Shown here: piece after piece, positions 31,001-41,812 of the stretch
How the letters are laid out: every line of letters starts with the position of its first letter
How positions within the stretch are numbered: the first letter of the stretch is position 1
Assembly: GCA_031761405.1 (NCBI GenBank)
Contig: JASEVX010000011.1
Span: 37,077,048 to 37,141,047, forward strand
Reading direction: 5' to 3'
DNA: 64,000 nucleotides
Source of the DNA: Serripes groenlandicus
Lineage: Eukaryota > Mollusca > Bivalvia > Cardiida > Cardiidae
Position numbers and translations under genes: made by a program
Notes under the pieces: model-generated
Seen by the model: the letters and a program-made list of their open reading frames with translations, nothing else
Databases searched by the model: none
What the model was told of the DNA's origin: nothing

Positions 31001-34000
31001 CTAGAGATTTTGGTCACAGGACAATTTGCCCTCAGCCATTTGAGACCGGCCTATGTGTAACACAGATTGATCTGGCGCTATGCTGATCGTCATCAAGTAA
31101 ATGCTCACCCTCAGACGTTTGTAACCAACTTGACTCTAGATCACACAGACTGATTTGGATCTTTACTGATAGTCACATTTATTTTTATAGATTTTAGTAA
31201 CAGTAAAAAAGCCATTAAGTCGAAAGGGATCAGCGTAGATTCAGTTTTGATTCATTGTTTGCTGTTTTACGCCGCTTTCAACAATTATTCAGTAATCGAA
31301 CCCACGACCTACCATAACGAGGCGGACGCTCTACCATTACACCACCGAGGCGTAGATTCGGATTTTGAATATCATGAGTCTATCTATGGGAGAGGGTACA
31401 GGTTGGGATTCTGATCGGTGTATGTTCAGATCAGTCGGTACATTCGATCAGACTTATCAAAAGATACACAAGTTTTATTAAATGAACAAGCTTGTTTAAG
31501 TAATATTTAAAAAGCGTTATTCCGTACTTTCATGGGAGATCCGAAATTGTTTTCATTATAATCATCATTTCAATCTTTTAAGTAAGCTACCCCCTAATAA
31601 ATAATGGTAGGTTGTATTTATTTGCTTGTCTTTAAAGATTCAAATTAGCTACGGTATTGTAATTTATATAGAACAGAACAAAAGAACAGAACAGAAGTTT
31701 ATTCATATGACTTGAACACATATGGTTAATCGTCAAAATATTTACAATATACATGTGCATACGAAATAAAATAGACATACCGTTTAACAAAATACTAAAT
31801 ACAAAATACTATTGAATGAATAATGCACTTCCCAAGATGGCGGAAATAATGTTTGAAATGAGAGGAAAATATATAGGTATGCAGATATTCAGATAAAGCA
31901 CTTAGTGCTATGTGTTCATGACGTGTTAAGCAATAAGCTCAACATGAAAAGGGAGCCATATCACTCAACGTCTAATCATTTACTACATTCAGTATACTTT
32001 TTCTTGTGTGGTTAGCTTTGGTATAGTATATTCCAATGGCATTAAAAACTTTTAGATTTGATGAGTTTAACATCGAAATGAATTTGTACATATTAAGATT
32101 TCTGTAATAAATTTTCTTTATACATATCTGTCTTAATTCTTGAAAAAGAGGATAAACTAGCATAACATGAAACTCGTCTTCAATGTTATTTAAATTGCAA
32201 AGAGTACATTTCCTATCTTTCTCTATTGAGTTTTCTATGTCAGCAAGTTTCAATAAGTATTTGATGTGATGATAAGCGTATTCTCGCAACGGCATTTCTG
32301 TAAGTTGGTATATTCATTTTTTCAAGATACAAAAACTCTATCAAAAGTGGTTTTTATATATTTGTCTAAAATAAGTGAAGCTTTATTATTTACGTCAATA
32401 TACCATCCAGCTATGTACATGTCGATAAATCTTTGACTTAAAACTGAATTAACTTAGTTAATTACTATAGTAAGGATACAATTATTTCCCTTTTCTGTAA
32501 ACAGTTTTATAAAATATTTAATAATTCTAATTTGAATAATGACATAGAATGGACATCTTCCAAACTCTCCTTATTTAGCATAATTGCTAGTTGAGGGTTT
32601 TACTTTTAATAATCTCTTTAGAAATTTTCTATGCAATCTTTCTTCCGATTCACTAGTTAAGAAGAACCACACTTCACTCGAATAATACATTATAGATGCG
32701 ACATATGAATCAAATAAATCAATCAAGCATACTCTTTACCGTTTTTTTTTAACCTTTAGTTATAGTGAATACATTGCCCAGTGCTCGATTAGCTTTACCA
32801 ACTAATGTTTTAATAGTAGTATTGAAGGTCCCGTTACTTGTAAAAACAATTCCTTTTCTATATCTTTTCCACGATATTTAAAATTGTGCTGATTTTGAGT
32901 CCTTCTGTCTTATTTTAAAAAAACATTTTTTTTTTCAGCATTTACTGATAGTTTCCACTTTTTACATTTTTTTTAATTCGAAAGCATCCAATAAATGTTG
33001 CAGACCGTCCTCGGTATCTGAAATTAAAACAGAGTCATACCCTTTTAAAAAAACGTCGGATATAGTAGACGACAGACAGTAGGTAATATAATTACCAGCG
33101 GGCTGATATCAATTCAATACATCTGCCATGACGAATTAGATAACTAAATGCAAATTAAATGGAAAGTTTCGCAAAATTAGTTTAACAGTAATAAGATTAT
33201 TTCTGATTTAGTAAATTTCGCCGGAGCGATACCAATGTATTACAAAGATACACACATGCTCGTCTAGAATTTGCCGAAATTTCAAGAATATTTATCGAGC
33301 TGATTCTTAACAAAACACAATGGAGTTAATCGCCTGTCGCGCTTCGGAACGTACACTGCATAATTATAGCTAAATACGCATCCAGGGTAATAACATGAAC
33401 ACACATGTTTTCATTATAATCATCCTTTTAATCTTTTAAGTAAGCTGTCCCCTAATAAATAAGGGTAGGTTGTATTTATTTGCTTTTCTTTAACGAGTCA
33501 AAGTAGCTACGGTATTGCAATTTATATAGTAAATACATTAACAATACAACAGAAGAATACTTGGATTTGTATATGTATTAATTGACTTGTTTACTTCGAT
33601 GTTGAACTGATGCTCTTTTTGAAAAGTATAATTATCACACATTTAATTTGTCACTTTTTTGTTTCAGATAACTGTTTAAAAACTACCATTTTTCCAATCT
33701 CCCATTTTTGCTGTCTGTCTAAATGACAGACAGACAGACAGACAGACAGACATACAGACAGACAAACAGATTTAACAAATGAACTCACCCAGCACCTGAA
33801 AAAAGAAAAGAAAACAAAATAAATGACTATCTCAAATTATAAAATATTATGTCAGGTGTCAGCCATGGGAGCTTGAGACTAGCATTCGAACACCGGTCGG
33901 GTCAAATCAAATACGGCAGCTCTTTCAGTGCCGAATTTTACAGATTCAAATTTCTACCACTCCATTGTTTTCCAACAGGACATTTAGGTAAATATAATGC

Positions 34001-34594
34001 CTAAATGGAAGACAAGGCAGATTTCAGAAGAGACACCTCGTTCACCTGAATCTGTATTGTCTGCACAAATCATTCACCTGTCTTTGGAAGCGAAAGAGTT
34101 AACGCCTTTTCAACATTATTTCAGTTATATCACGGCGGTCAGTTGTCTTAATCATGATCCTTGGGTAATCAAACCAGTACTAGGATAGGAAAATGTGCCT
34201 TGTCAAAGGGCAACCCACCATGACCGCCGCGCTGCAACTGTGGATCGAACCCGGGTCGCCCGGTTACAAATCCCTGACGTAACCACTCGGCACGGCAGCA
34301 TCAGTACAGCACACTTCGTTCTACCGTCTCACACATACTTTGTTTAGTCCAATGGGGAAAGAAAAAAGACGTTATTCACAAAAAGCCTACTTTTGTCAAT
34401 CATCGAACAGAATGAATGGACGGGCCATGGTTCGATCTGACGACCCCTTGATTGATTTGATAGTCCCCGCCATTACTACAGATATTAATTAAACATACTT
34501 TTAAACAATGAATAATGGTATAAGATAATTATATCTACTTACATATTCCCACTGTCAACGAGAGTAAAACAATGATATTTAGAAGAGTCGCCAT
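27865..34594 (-). CDS. STMC6 (Shisa/CYYR1-like) membrane protein, copy 1
   Basis: Five exons on the minus strand: 34543-34594, 33789-33795, 30738-30851, 28840-28976 and 27865-28064, all joined by GT-AG introns. The summed 510 bp encode 169 aa with no stop. Residues 1-19 are a hydrophobic signal peptide (MATLLNIIVLLSLTVGICA). Residues 23-40 carry six Cys as C-x6-C-x3-CC-x3-CC (DCNYGCCTGTCC). Residues 41-58 are Ser/Asp-rich. Residues 63-85 form a TM helix with C76 and C80-C82, then RRRR. The tail has Met-Pro repeats and PPPY at 156-159, a WW-domain ligand. This order is that of the STMC6 superfamily (Shisa, CYYR1, VOPP1, WBP1), small type I membrane adaptors that act in trafficking and can bind Nedd4-type ligases. 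The exact subfamily and function are unknown. The paralogue is at 51955-58512. Confidence 0.85.
28065..28839 (-). other. intron 4 of copy 1
   Basis: 775 bp, from GTAATTTG to TTTTTAG on the minus strand. No repeat that I recognise. Nearly identical to the unit 2 intron (52155-52929), which is the same length. Confidence 0.8.
28840..28976 (-). CDS. exon 4 of copy 1: transmembrane helix and RRRR
   Basis: 137 bp, phase 2 in and phase 1 out. It encodes NSGAWIGIVLAAVIFKVCFW then VCCCYFVRRRRQTVLV. The Cys cluster at the inner leaflet next to four Arg suggests possible palmitoylation and fixes topology with the C-terminus in the cytosol. The acceptor is CTCTCTATTAACCAG and the donor CAG|GTAATT. Confidence 0.9.
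29003..29216 (+). mobile_element. palindromic MITE 26 bp upstream of exon 4 acceptor
   Basis: CCCTTTCCCACTTGCTGACG ... CGTATGTGGGAAAGGG, 214 bp, inside intron 3. Only 26 bp separate it from exon 4, so the branch-point region of the intron must lie at its edge or inside it. Present at the same place in unit 2 (53093-53305). Confidence 0.85.
29285..29436. mobile_element. pogo/Tigger-like MITE with 17-bp tandem repeats
   Basis: The right end reads CGAGTTATCGCGAGTCACTG followed by TA. The inner part has five 17-bp copies of CGAACACGTCGATAACT (one with CGAACTCG). ACTTCGATAAGTCGAAGT forms a hairpin. CAGTGACTCGCGATAACTCG with TA flanks is the style of pogo/Tigger termini. The left end is less clear. 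The Arg-rich frames across it come from the repeat. Confidence 0.55.
29437..30029. other. intron 3 sequence with (ATACA)n
   Basis: Intronic. An (AATAC)n microsatellite of ~5 units lies at 29836-29860. I see nothing else. Confidence 0.5.
30030..30725 (+). repeat. minisatellite, ~60-65-bp units, next to exon 3 donor
   Basis: About eleven degenerate units of the form GTCACAAAAACTAGATAAAG - AACAGGTCAATATTGTTGAG - TTATACCGATAATGATACAT. The array ends at the exon 3 splice donor. Unit 2 has the array at 54170-54620 and 55310-55605, split by a Crypton-like insertion. Confidence 0.8.
30738..30851 (-). CDS. exon 3 of copy 1: six-cysteine ectodomain
   Basis: 114 bp, phase 2 in and phase 2 out. It encodes SFCDEYGNDCNYGCCTGTCC then NAPSTYNSDLYSSDDDS. 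The acceptor is GTTTTTACAG and the donor CTTT|GTAAGT. All six cysteines are kept in copy 2, but the Ser/Tyr/Asp-rich stalk is 13 residues shorter there. Confidence 0.85.
30852..31263. other. intron 2, no recognised repeat
   Basis: Contains two ~90-bp degenerate direct repeats (GATCAGCCTATAACATAAAC and GACCGGCCTATGTGTAACAC-type words, each near AAGTAAATGCT). Shared with unit 2 at 55700-56060. Confidence 0.4.
31264..31352 (-). mobile_element. SINE, internally deleted
   Basis: ACGCCGCTTTCAACAATTAT is the inverted tail and GTAATCGAACCCACGACC to CTCTACCATTACACC is the inverted tRNA head; the body between is missing. Unit 2 has the full SINE (56110-56358), so unit 1 suffered the deletion. Confidence 0.6.
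31672..33060 (-). mobile_element. degenerate non-LTR retrotransposon (RT 3' part)
   Basis: Low-coordinate end: a (CAGAA)n-type tail at 31672-31695. A 107-codon minus frame (31972-32295) has CTLCNLNNIEDEFHVMLVYP and LRQICIKKIY, the C-terminal zinc-finger-like C-x2-C...H block seen after the reverse transcriptase of Jockey/CR1-type elements. Further up the frame is broken, but residues like DSVLISDTEDGLQHLLDAFE (~32960-33050) correspond to the RT region after the YADD-like catalytic box. 5'-truncated and inactive. In unit 2 the part above ~57290 is missing. Confidence 0.7.
33061..33724. other. intron 2, direct repeat of an upstream block
   Basis: The words TTTTCATTATAATCATC, AAGTAAGCTNCCCCCTAATA and GTTGTATTTATTTGCTT occur at both ~31545-31660 and ~33400-33530. 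So ~115 bp flank the retrotransposon remnant as a direct repeat. Unit 2 keeps the first copy only. Confidence 0.5.
33725..33772. repeat. (GACA)n microsatellite
   Basis: About eleven GACA units beside the microexon, 17 bp from its donor side. Unit 2 has about 25 units with interruptions at 57461-57560. Confidence 0.85.
33789..33795 (-). CDS. 7-nt microexon (exon 2) of copy 1
   Basis: On the minus strand the sequence is TTTTTTCAG|GTGCTGG|GTGAGTTC. Seven bases with a consensus acceptor and donor. Exon 1 ends in phase 1 (ATA T) and exon 3 is open only when entered in phase 2, so exactly 1 mod 3 bases are needed; skipping would create an immediate TAA. The exon encodes the end of the signal peptide (Cys-Ala-Gly). 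The same structure with GTGCCTC is found in copy 2. Confidence 0.8.
33915..34103. mobile_element. TTAA-type CTCTTTCACTGCC MITE, half copy
   Basis: GCTCTTTCAGTGCCGAATTT, ATGCCTAAATGGAAGACAAG, AGAGACACCTCGTTCACCTG and the end GCGAAAGAG-TTAA match one arm of the 24195 MITE. It lies in intron 1 of the gene. Confidence 0.6.
34104..34305 (-). mobile_element. tRNA-derived SINE, unit 1 only
   Basis: Inverted SINE: tail TTTCAGTTATATCACGGCGG, body AAGGGCAACCCACCATGACC, B box GGATCGAACCCGGGTCGCCC, A-box side GTAACCACTCGGC. Unit 2 has neither this SINE nor ~350 bp around it (jump near 58390). Confidence 0.75.
34543..34594 (-). CDS. exon 1 of copy 1: start codon and signal peptide
   Basis: ATG at 34594-34592, preceded by GGTAAA (TTTGGTAAAATGG). 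It encodes MATLLNIIVLLSLTVGI plus one base. Donor T|GTAAGTAG. The hydrophobic run without charge is a signal peptide; cleavage is likely after the Ala supplied by the microexon. Confidence 0.85.
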
Positions 34595-35121
34595 TTTACC
34601 AAATATTGCGTAGTTATTTTCCCTGCGATACGGTGTGTCTTTCTATAATTTATGACTCAGTAATAATGAACAGTAAACTCAAAATTTATCCTTCAGTGAA
34701 ACAGGTAAAACTATTGACATACATGATTTAACTGGCAATTTATTTAGGTGTGTATCCTTTTAGCACTTACAACCGTCAGATTTTGCAAATGAAAATATAA
34801 ATAATCAAAGCGCCGATGGCACAGTATTGGCGATCGTGTAGACAATCTTGCAAAGTAACAAGCAGTATCTCGGTGTAGGCCTTGCGATTTTCAATATATA
34901 TAGGTATATACGATAATGCTCGATCTCCAACTGAATTCGGCTACACTTTCAGCATTAAATGCTAATTGACGCTAGAACGTACAGACGTGTCTAACTTGTA
35001 CACTGCATGACATCGTGTATTTTAAACCTTTGTAAACCAGTCTTATCATCTAGACGCTTTCATATATTTGCAACTACAAAATAAAGCGTTTATAAATTGA
35101 GATTTTAGAACAATCGATAAC
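34595..35121 (-). promoter_or_regulatory. 5' flank of STMC6-like gene copy 1
   Basis: Holds a TGACTCA word (34656-34662, AP-1 type) and AT-rich TATAATT-like DNA 45-55 bp before the ATG. The two copies align to about 34780 / 58728 and then diverge: copy 2 is joined to unit 3 while copy 1 continues 340 bp to unit 2. No transcription start can be fixed from sequence. Confidence 0.35.
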
Positions 35122-35654
35122 CAGTCTTGCAAGCTATTTATAGAACCTTTTGGAGTTTCGAGACGCCTGAGGTGTTTTGATTATCATGAGAGTTCTAGAA
35201 CAAGATGATATTTATTATCTGTTCAAACATGAAGAAAGATAATATTTACATAATTTAAATCTATGTAGATATTATCTCAATAAATCTCAAATCTTAGTAT
35301 CAATCCGGTTCCAACGTAACACTGACATGATTATTATTAATCGTGTCTCTGCATCACTGATGGAACTATATATATTTGGCGGTTTAACGGATGTAGGTTA
35401 ATATCTTTGCAGTAAGGAATAAAAAGTCAACGGGCTGTTCAAAACTGACTATGTATTTTCTTTCGTTGTTGTTGTTTCTGTTAGCATTGTGGCGATTGTC
35501 AAACCAATCGCCACAAAAAGTGAAATATCTCCATAAATGAGAGTCTTATTATTAAAAGAGTTGAGAACATTGTGGCAAAAGGAGAAATTGTTAATGTTGT
35601 TGTTGTTGATGTTTCTGTTAGCATTGTGGCGATTGTCAAACCAATAGCCACAAA

Positions 35655-35950
35655 AACAATAGTCAGAACAGAACAGAACAGAACATACTCTTTATTACAC
35701 CCAAATATACAATATACAATATGGGGTATAGTCAGTTGACCGTCTGCCCAGGCTCTATTTCCTCTGGCTGCTCCTATCAACGTTTCATCTTTAATATCCA
35801 AATACAACGATGGGCACGTCCATATTAATAAAGAAGGGTTAAACAGAAACGGTCTAAGTGTGATACTAATAATCCTTGCCCGCTTACAGACGTATCTGTA
35901 GCAGCCGATGTTGTCTTTGCATAAACTATAACAAACTTTTAAATAATCAT
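35655..35950 (-). mobile_element. 3' end of non-LTR retrotransposon (unit 2)
   Basis: Copy of 11737-12032 with the same (CAGAA)n tail at 35664-35684. Confidence 0.5.
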
Positions 35951-35954
35951 ATAT

Positions 35955-36221
35955 GGGCCGTTCCACAAGAAAACCAACATTATGGACCCTGCGTACTGAT
36001 TATGTATCGACCAAAATCAGCCTACGCATTCCGCGCAGGCTAATCCAGGCCGACAAATTCCGTCTCAGGGGCATAGAGGAATAGAGTAATAGCTCCTGAA
36101 ACAGAAAATACACAGGTGGCGAAAAGTGTCTGTCCGGCTAAGCCTGCGCGGCATGCTTATGCTGATCCGGGTCGATACTTTACGTAGAGTCCACAATGTC
36201 GGTTTTCCCGTGGAACGGCTC
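35955..36221 (+). mobile_element. CCGTTCCAC terminal-repeat MITE (unit 2)
   Basis: Same length (267 bp) and position as the 12037 element. The right terminal repeat differs slightly (CCACAATGTCGG). Confidence 0.8.
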
Positions 36222-39200
36222 ATATTCATGCACAGAGGTTTCAATAGTTTCGCTTAAGTGTTGTCTAAGTATTCTGCTTCAAATGTTGAAAAGTTTAACA
36301 GCGTTCGAAATCAGACCAAGTTGAGTGTTTATAAAATGGTAGTTTGGAGTAACTTGCCCCTTCCATTACAGTATAGAGGGTCTGGCATACAGAAATAATG
36401 TTGGCGCTCTTTGGAATTGGTGTAGGACGCAAAAAGGTATAGAGCCTGCATTTATTTGGACCAACCAGTTAACCTTTCAAACTCTGAAATTGATTTACTT
36501 CATTATTAGTCGCCGGGCAGAAGGCCGCGACTTCTATTTTTAATAGCTTTTTGGAAATGACATGGGAGGAGAAATAATTATTAGAAACAAACAAATTTAA
36601 ATGTCTTGAACATATTACAATTGCGTTTGTTTAAAAACAATAAGTTATGACACATCTAAAATAAATATTCCGATGTTTTAAGTATGTGCAGTTTCTTTAT
36701 TTTGACTCGCATTTCTGTTTTTTGTTTTATTTACGAAGACAAAACAATTCTTTATGAGACTTGCAGCAGACTGTTATGTGTCAATATCGAGATAAAAATC
36801 ACGTCGAATTCTCCTTTAAAATAGCAATTTTGTTTGATTGTTATTTTCATGTTCACAGAGATGTCTTCATTTGTGAAGAATGCATTGTATAATGTTTATC
36901 CATGTATATCTAAAATATGAACTGTTTCTAAGCTAAAACTGTTGATCGCGTGACTCGCGAATACCAACTGCGTAGATCAATCGCCTTTGCAGAGAGCCGC
37001 TCTTTACATTCACATACAAATAGTAAATTATAGGTGATTTGAAATGTTTATTTGGTTCGAAACAAATGAAGAAAATAACAAACCGAGATAAAACTGGTTT
37101 TAATAGAAAAATGACTTTGAACGAACACTCTCTGCGAAGAAGAATGTGGGTCACGAATCGGTTCCTTCGTACAACATTATTTCGTCCTTGACAATTTTAA
37201 ATGTGTCATTAGATTCCCTAAAGGCATTTTGCTTCCTATTTGCATATTGTTGTGTTTTTGTTGATAAATAATAGAATTCAAATATTCTGACAAACATCTT
37301 GAAAAGTGTATGTGGAATTCACAAATCTTATAATTATTTCTTAATGAAAGAACTGTATACATACTAAGACTAATGATCGGCAAGATTACTCATTTCCATT
37401 ACTGTTTATGATCAATAATTAGTTGACTGTGTGTATGGTCAGCATATTGTGGAATGGAGATTGATCATAAACAATCAAAGGCTTCAATTATATTTTAATG
37501 AAGGACATTCACTTCGTTGACACAAAAATGCAAGTTATGATACATTTTCACTTGGTCCCACCCCTGATGTTCCAATATGCCCCTCAGTTGATAACTGTTT
37601 ATTCAACTACTATAATGTTAGTGTTATGCATAACTGCAGTATGGATTTCCGGCGACAATGATGCGTTGCATCAACTTTCTCTTGTTAATGTATTGATTCA
37701 AAACATCAATTCGTAATGGTACACCGTAACGTTTACAAAGATCAGTCGTTTATTTACTATGGGTAGGATATCGATATATAAGGGGAGGTAACCAATCTAT
37801 TCCCTATTAATGGAGCATGACGTACTAATTTACTATAGTACGCCGGGTACCAGACTATATAAATGGTACAAGCGGCTACCCCCTTCCGCGCCTTTCTTAA
37901 TGCGTGCAGATTTACAGTTTCTGGTAATAACCCGTGTTTTTATCGTTATATAACAAAGATGCTGTTGTAAAATGGCGTAAATCACCATTAAAACAAATAC
38001 TACATTTAGATGCAATGGTTCACGATTATCAACTCTGAATGCCAGACAACGTATGTTGAACAGTACGTTTCGTTGTTGCACAGGTTTACGTCATAGTATA
38101 TACATGCACAGGTGTTAGATAAAGGCGGAAGTTTATTTGAATTTTTTGTTGAAGTTACAAACATAAATGAATGGCAATACGTTCAGTTAAACTTTACGTT
38201 TCATAATGGTAAATAGTTCTCAGGGTAGTGGGGTTTGCGTTAGGGCTGATCCGCTTGGGTCAGGTTAAATGAACCAGTAGTACTGATAAGTTACCTAGGA
38301 AACGACGTATTATGAAGGAAAACTTGTTTAAGGCGGCGTTAAACACCATACAAACAAATAAGAAAATAAATCCTGCTTTCTTGACTTCTCCAAACTCTAG
38401 ACAGCGCACACAGTAGCATTTTATCAGATTGATAAGGGTATACGCTAATGAAACTTTCTTACCTGGCATTTTTTAAGATTGTTTACGTCGATTACTAATA
38501 GTAAACAATCTTAAAAAATGCTAGATAAGAAAGTTTCAGACTTTATTACACATCGATGATGACAAACGTGCTTTCCATATTCAATGATACAGACGATTTT
38601 GGACGCATCTGATGCAGACATTTGATAACAAAAAAGTTTAAAATGGAGGAGTGGCAGTAAACAAGTTATTTTTCCTACTACGTTTTCAACAGTTTTCATT
38701 ATTTTATTTTCAGATAAAGAAAGTGACTACGGGACACATTTAAGCAGAAGGAGGAACTGCTCATAATGAACAATTTCTCCTTTTGTTACAATACTATTCA
38801 ATAATAACACGTTCACAAGGAGATATTTGATGACATTTTTAACAAAGTTCTTTTCTAAAGTCGTCTGCAGTAGATGTTTTAAATGTGGGGAAAGTGTTAA
38901 AAGTCATCGAAGGTCCTTTGTCGAGTGACGTGGCTGATATTAGAGAACCTGGATGAATCTTTGTTTATAATTTGGCTAGTCGCTCAAGTGTTGCATACAT
39001 GTAGCTGTTGCACCAGCATTTGTACATCCGTTAAAAATACATGTATATTTGAGGTAAAACCAATGGAGATAGACAGCTATTTTGATTTGAAGTCACAAAT
39101 ACGTATTTTTCTTGATTGGGTTTCAATGACGTTTTCTTTCATACATGTATGACGATACTCATTTTTTACCTGGCTTTCACATGGTGGTAAAGGAATGATG

Positions 39201-39315
39201 TTTGTCACATTGCCTTTTGTCAATAATGTTGGTCGAGCTGCGATTCAAACTCACAATGTCTTGATTGTGTCGCTTTAGATGGAGCTACCGGGGATCGGCT
39301 ACAAGACACCCTTCA
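36222..39315. other. unit 2 copy of 12304-15392
   Basis: Shared spacer with SINE tail (38208-38353), 33-bp-arm hairpin (38459-38533) and diverged MITE (38598-38900). I see no gene. Confidence 0.5.
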
Positions 39316-39708
39316 CCCCCCCCCCCCCCCCCCCCCCCCCTCCTTCAATCCTTCAATGAACATTTTTTACCAGTAGAAACGAACTACTATAAAAGTCTAG
39401 CTAATAAAACGTTGAAGTTTTATATGACACATATAAAACACAAACATATTCCGAAAGCTTAAACAACAGATAAATGCAATTAAAGTGCTGAAGGTACGCG
39501 ATATGTGATTGTGTGTGTCTCAAGTCAAACAGGGTTCGGCGTGCTATCAGCTACTTACAGCAGACATAAAATCGAGTGAGGGATGTTGCAGACTCAATTA
39601 CAAACTGTTTTGCAGAGCAAATGTCACGGCAAACATAATTATATACAGAATTCAGGTTTATTACTTTTCTTAAAAGAAAAAGAAAAGCTAATTATTCTGT
39701 TACAGTTT
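39316..39708. repeat. poly-C tract and unit-2-specific ~370 bp
   Basis: 25 C followed by TCCTTCAATCCTTCAATG and ~350 bp ending CTGTTACAGTTTT. The shared GGCAATTAGCTTG then resumes. Unit 1 lacks the block, and its poly-C abuts AAATGGCAATTAGC. No coding content. Confidence 0.65.
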
Positions 39709-41337
39709 TGGCAATTAGCTTGATAACTGTGAATTCTCTAGTGATACTGCTACCCGCACCCTTGGTGGTAAAGTCTTTCCACCAATCAACATGGCTTGAC
39801 GGAATTTGATATTGGGTTACCTATTGAGCATTTCTACAAAATTATTTAAAACTCGGCTTCATCCTTTCGGAGAAGACTTTGAACGTTTTCATTTTAACCA
39901 TATTAAACAATACAGACCCCAAGTCGGCCATGTTTTTGACAAATCAACATGGTTTGACGAATTCTCATATAGGGTCACCCAAGGCACATTTCTACATAAT
40001 TATTTGGAAATCGGACATCTAGTTTGGGAGGGGAAGATTTTTATAAGTTTTCATTACATTTAGATGCGACATAACATAACAACTAATTTACATGACTGAG
40101 GCTATTCGCCCGACCGTCGACCGAATAAGGATATTCGCCCGACCGCCGGGTCTACAAGCTGTGTATTCGCCTGATTAAAATATTTAGCAGATTTTATGAA
40201 TATTTCGCAGTCCTTTACTCTTCTGTGATTGGACAACACAACGTTCTTTCTCTTTTCTACATGAAAGCCGTTCAGTTCAATTGGTATTATTTCTTAACCC
40301 TTTCCCACATACAATCCGCACTTCGGAAATATTTGGGCAAAACTATTGAGAACCTTTATGAATAAAAGTGTAATTATTAAATGAAATAGAAAAACAGTGT
40401 GCCAAACGGAGCAATTTTTACTTTTGCCACAATGTTTTCAAAAGTCGTCCGCAACAGGGGTTAAATCGATTAATCGTTTAATTTCTTGTGCAATAAGAAA
40501 CGCAGAGCTTAAACCCTTTCCAACATGCAGACGCAATTCAAAGCGTTTGCAGCAGAAGACTTTTAAAAACATATGGCAACAGGAAGAACTGCTCCTATTG
40601 ATAAATTTATTGAATCTCCTTGCTACATTGTCCCTGCTAACAATACCGAAAACCCCTTTGTATATTGACTAATTCAACAACTGGACATGAGATTGACTAC
40701 GCAGGCTTGTCTGTTGCCAAACAATATCAACACATTTACTGGAAGACTAATCCATATACTCCAGCAGACGCCTTGAAAATATCTAGGCACAATTATGAGC
40801 AGACACTTTGAAAATACATTCATAATTTAACGCAAATTTAAACAACAGAATAGATTATGTATCAAGACATGTAAAAGTACTGCGTGTTGTTTAATAACAT
40901 ATATACATGTATACATATTGTTATCCTTTCTCACATATAACTTATCTGCAGAGGACGCCTTGAAAACATCTAAGCACCATTATGAACAAACCCTATGAAT
41001 AAAAGTTGAAAAAAATGTGACAGAAGAAGAAATAGCTCATGATGAGCAATTTCTCATTTTGCCACAATGTTTTCAAAAGTCGTCTGATGCAGATGCATCA
41101 GAAAGCATATATTATATATATGTGGGAATGTAAAATTATAAATGCATTGAAGAGTGGGCATGTCTTTCCCCTCATATTAATTATAACATCAAACGCTTCG
41201 AAAAAACATTCATGATTTAACAATTTTATTTGATAACCACGACCCATCCCCATGGGCTTATAAGTCACCTAAACATAATTATATAATTCACAATATCATA
41301 CAAATACACATGCATTATATAAACACGTTGTCCTGAT
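39709..41337 (+). other. unit 2 copy of the pearl-like, CGCCCGACCG and MITE cluster
   Basis: Pearl-like core units at 39755-40075, CGCCCGACCG cluster at 40104-40170, and palindromic MITEs at 40298-40600 and 40925-41125. At ~40660-40750 ~100 bp differ from unit 1. Confidence 0.55.
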
Positions 41338-41639
41338 AATAACTATTTCGGGAATCTACAAGATACACTGAGAAACTTATAATAAAGTCCATACAAAAAT
41401 AATTTCAAATTCATGAAAAATGATAGCTTAAGGGTTCCATCATATAGATGCTTTTTGAAGACTGCAGCTACTTCTACTACTACTAATTTTCCCTCATATA
41501 GACGCTTTTTGACGACTCTGCAGCTACTACTACTTTTCCCTTATATAGACACGTTTTGACGCCTCTGCAGCTAATACTACTACGCAATCTGAATTTTGAT
41601 ATTCATTGCGATAGTAGAGTACATTGAATATTTAATGTA

Positions 41640-41812
41640 GATTTCCATCATGCAAAATCTGAACGAAGTCTCCAGCAGCAACTGCAAAGAACATCTTCTG
41701 ACTAAGTATTGGTTTTTGTAGTCCCGCCATTGCTGGAAACTGTTGTTTTAGAAGAATCGATGCTGCATGTATATGATCATCTGTCAGCATTCTCCCATCG
41801 GCAACTTGTTCA
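41640..41812 (-). pseudogene. Ulp1-like protease fragment, truncated further
   Basis: Retains the LTDDHIHAASILLKQQF to VQILHDGNLH stretch followed by the same stop. The N-terminal basic part is deleted: the DNA passes straight from the Leu-Thr-Asp-Asp region to TTGTTCAAACCGGCTC. No start codon in frame. Confidence 0.5.

Larger units (their letters stand above)
11226..35121 (+). repeat. tandem duplication unit 1 (~23.9 kb)
   Basis: From GTCTTGCAAGC onward, unit 1 matches 35124 onward in the same order and orientation. The offset is 23899 at the start, 23918 near 12 kb, about 24.0 kb in the middle and 24090 at 27-29 kb. The unit contains one complete copy of the STMC6-like gene. Confidence 0.9.
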
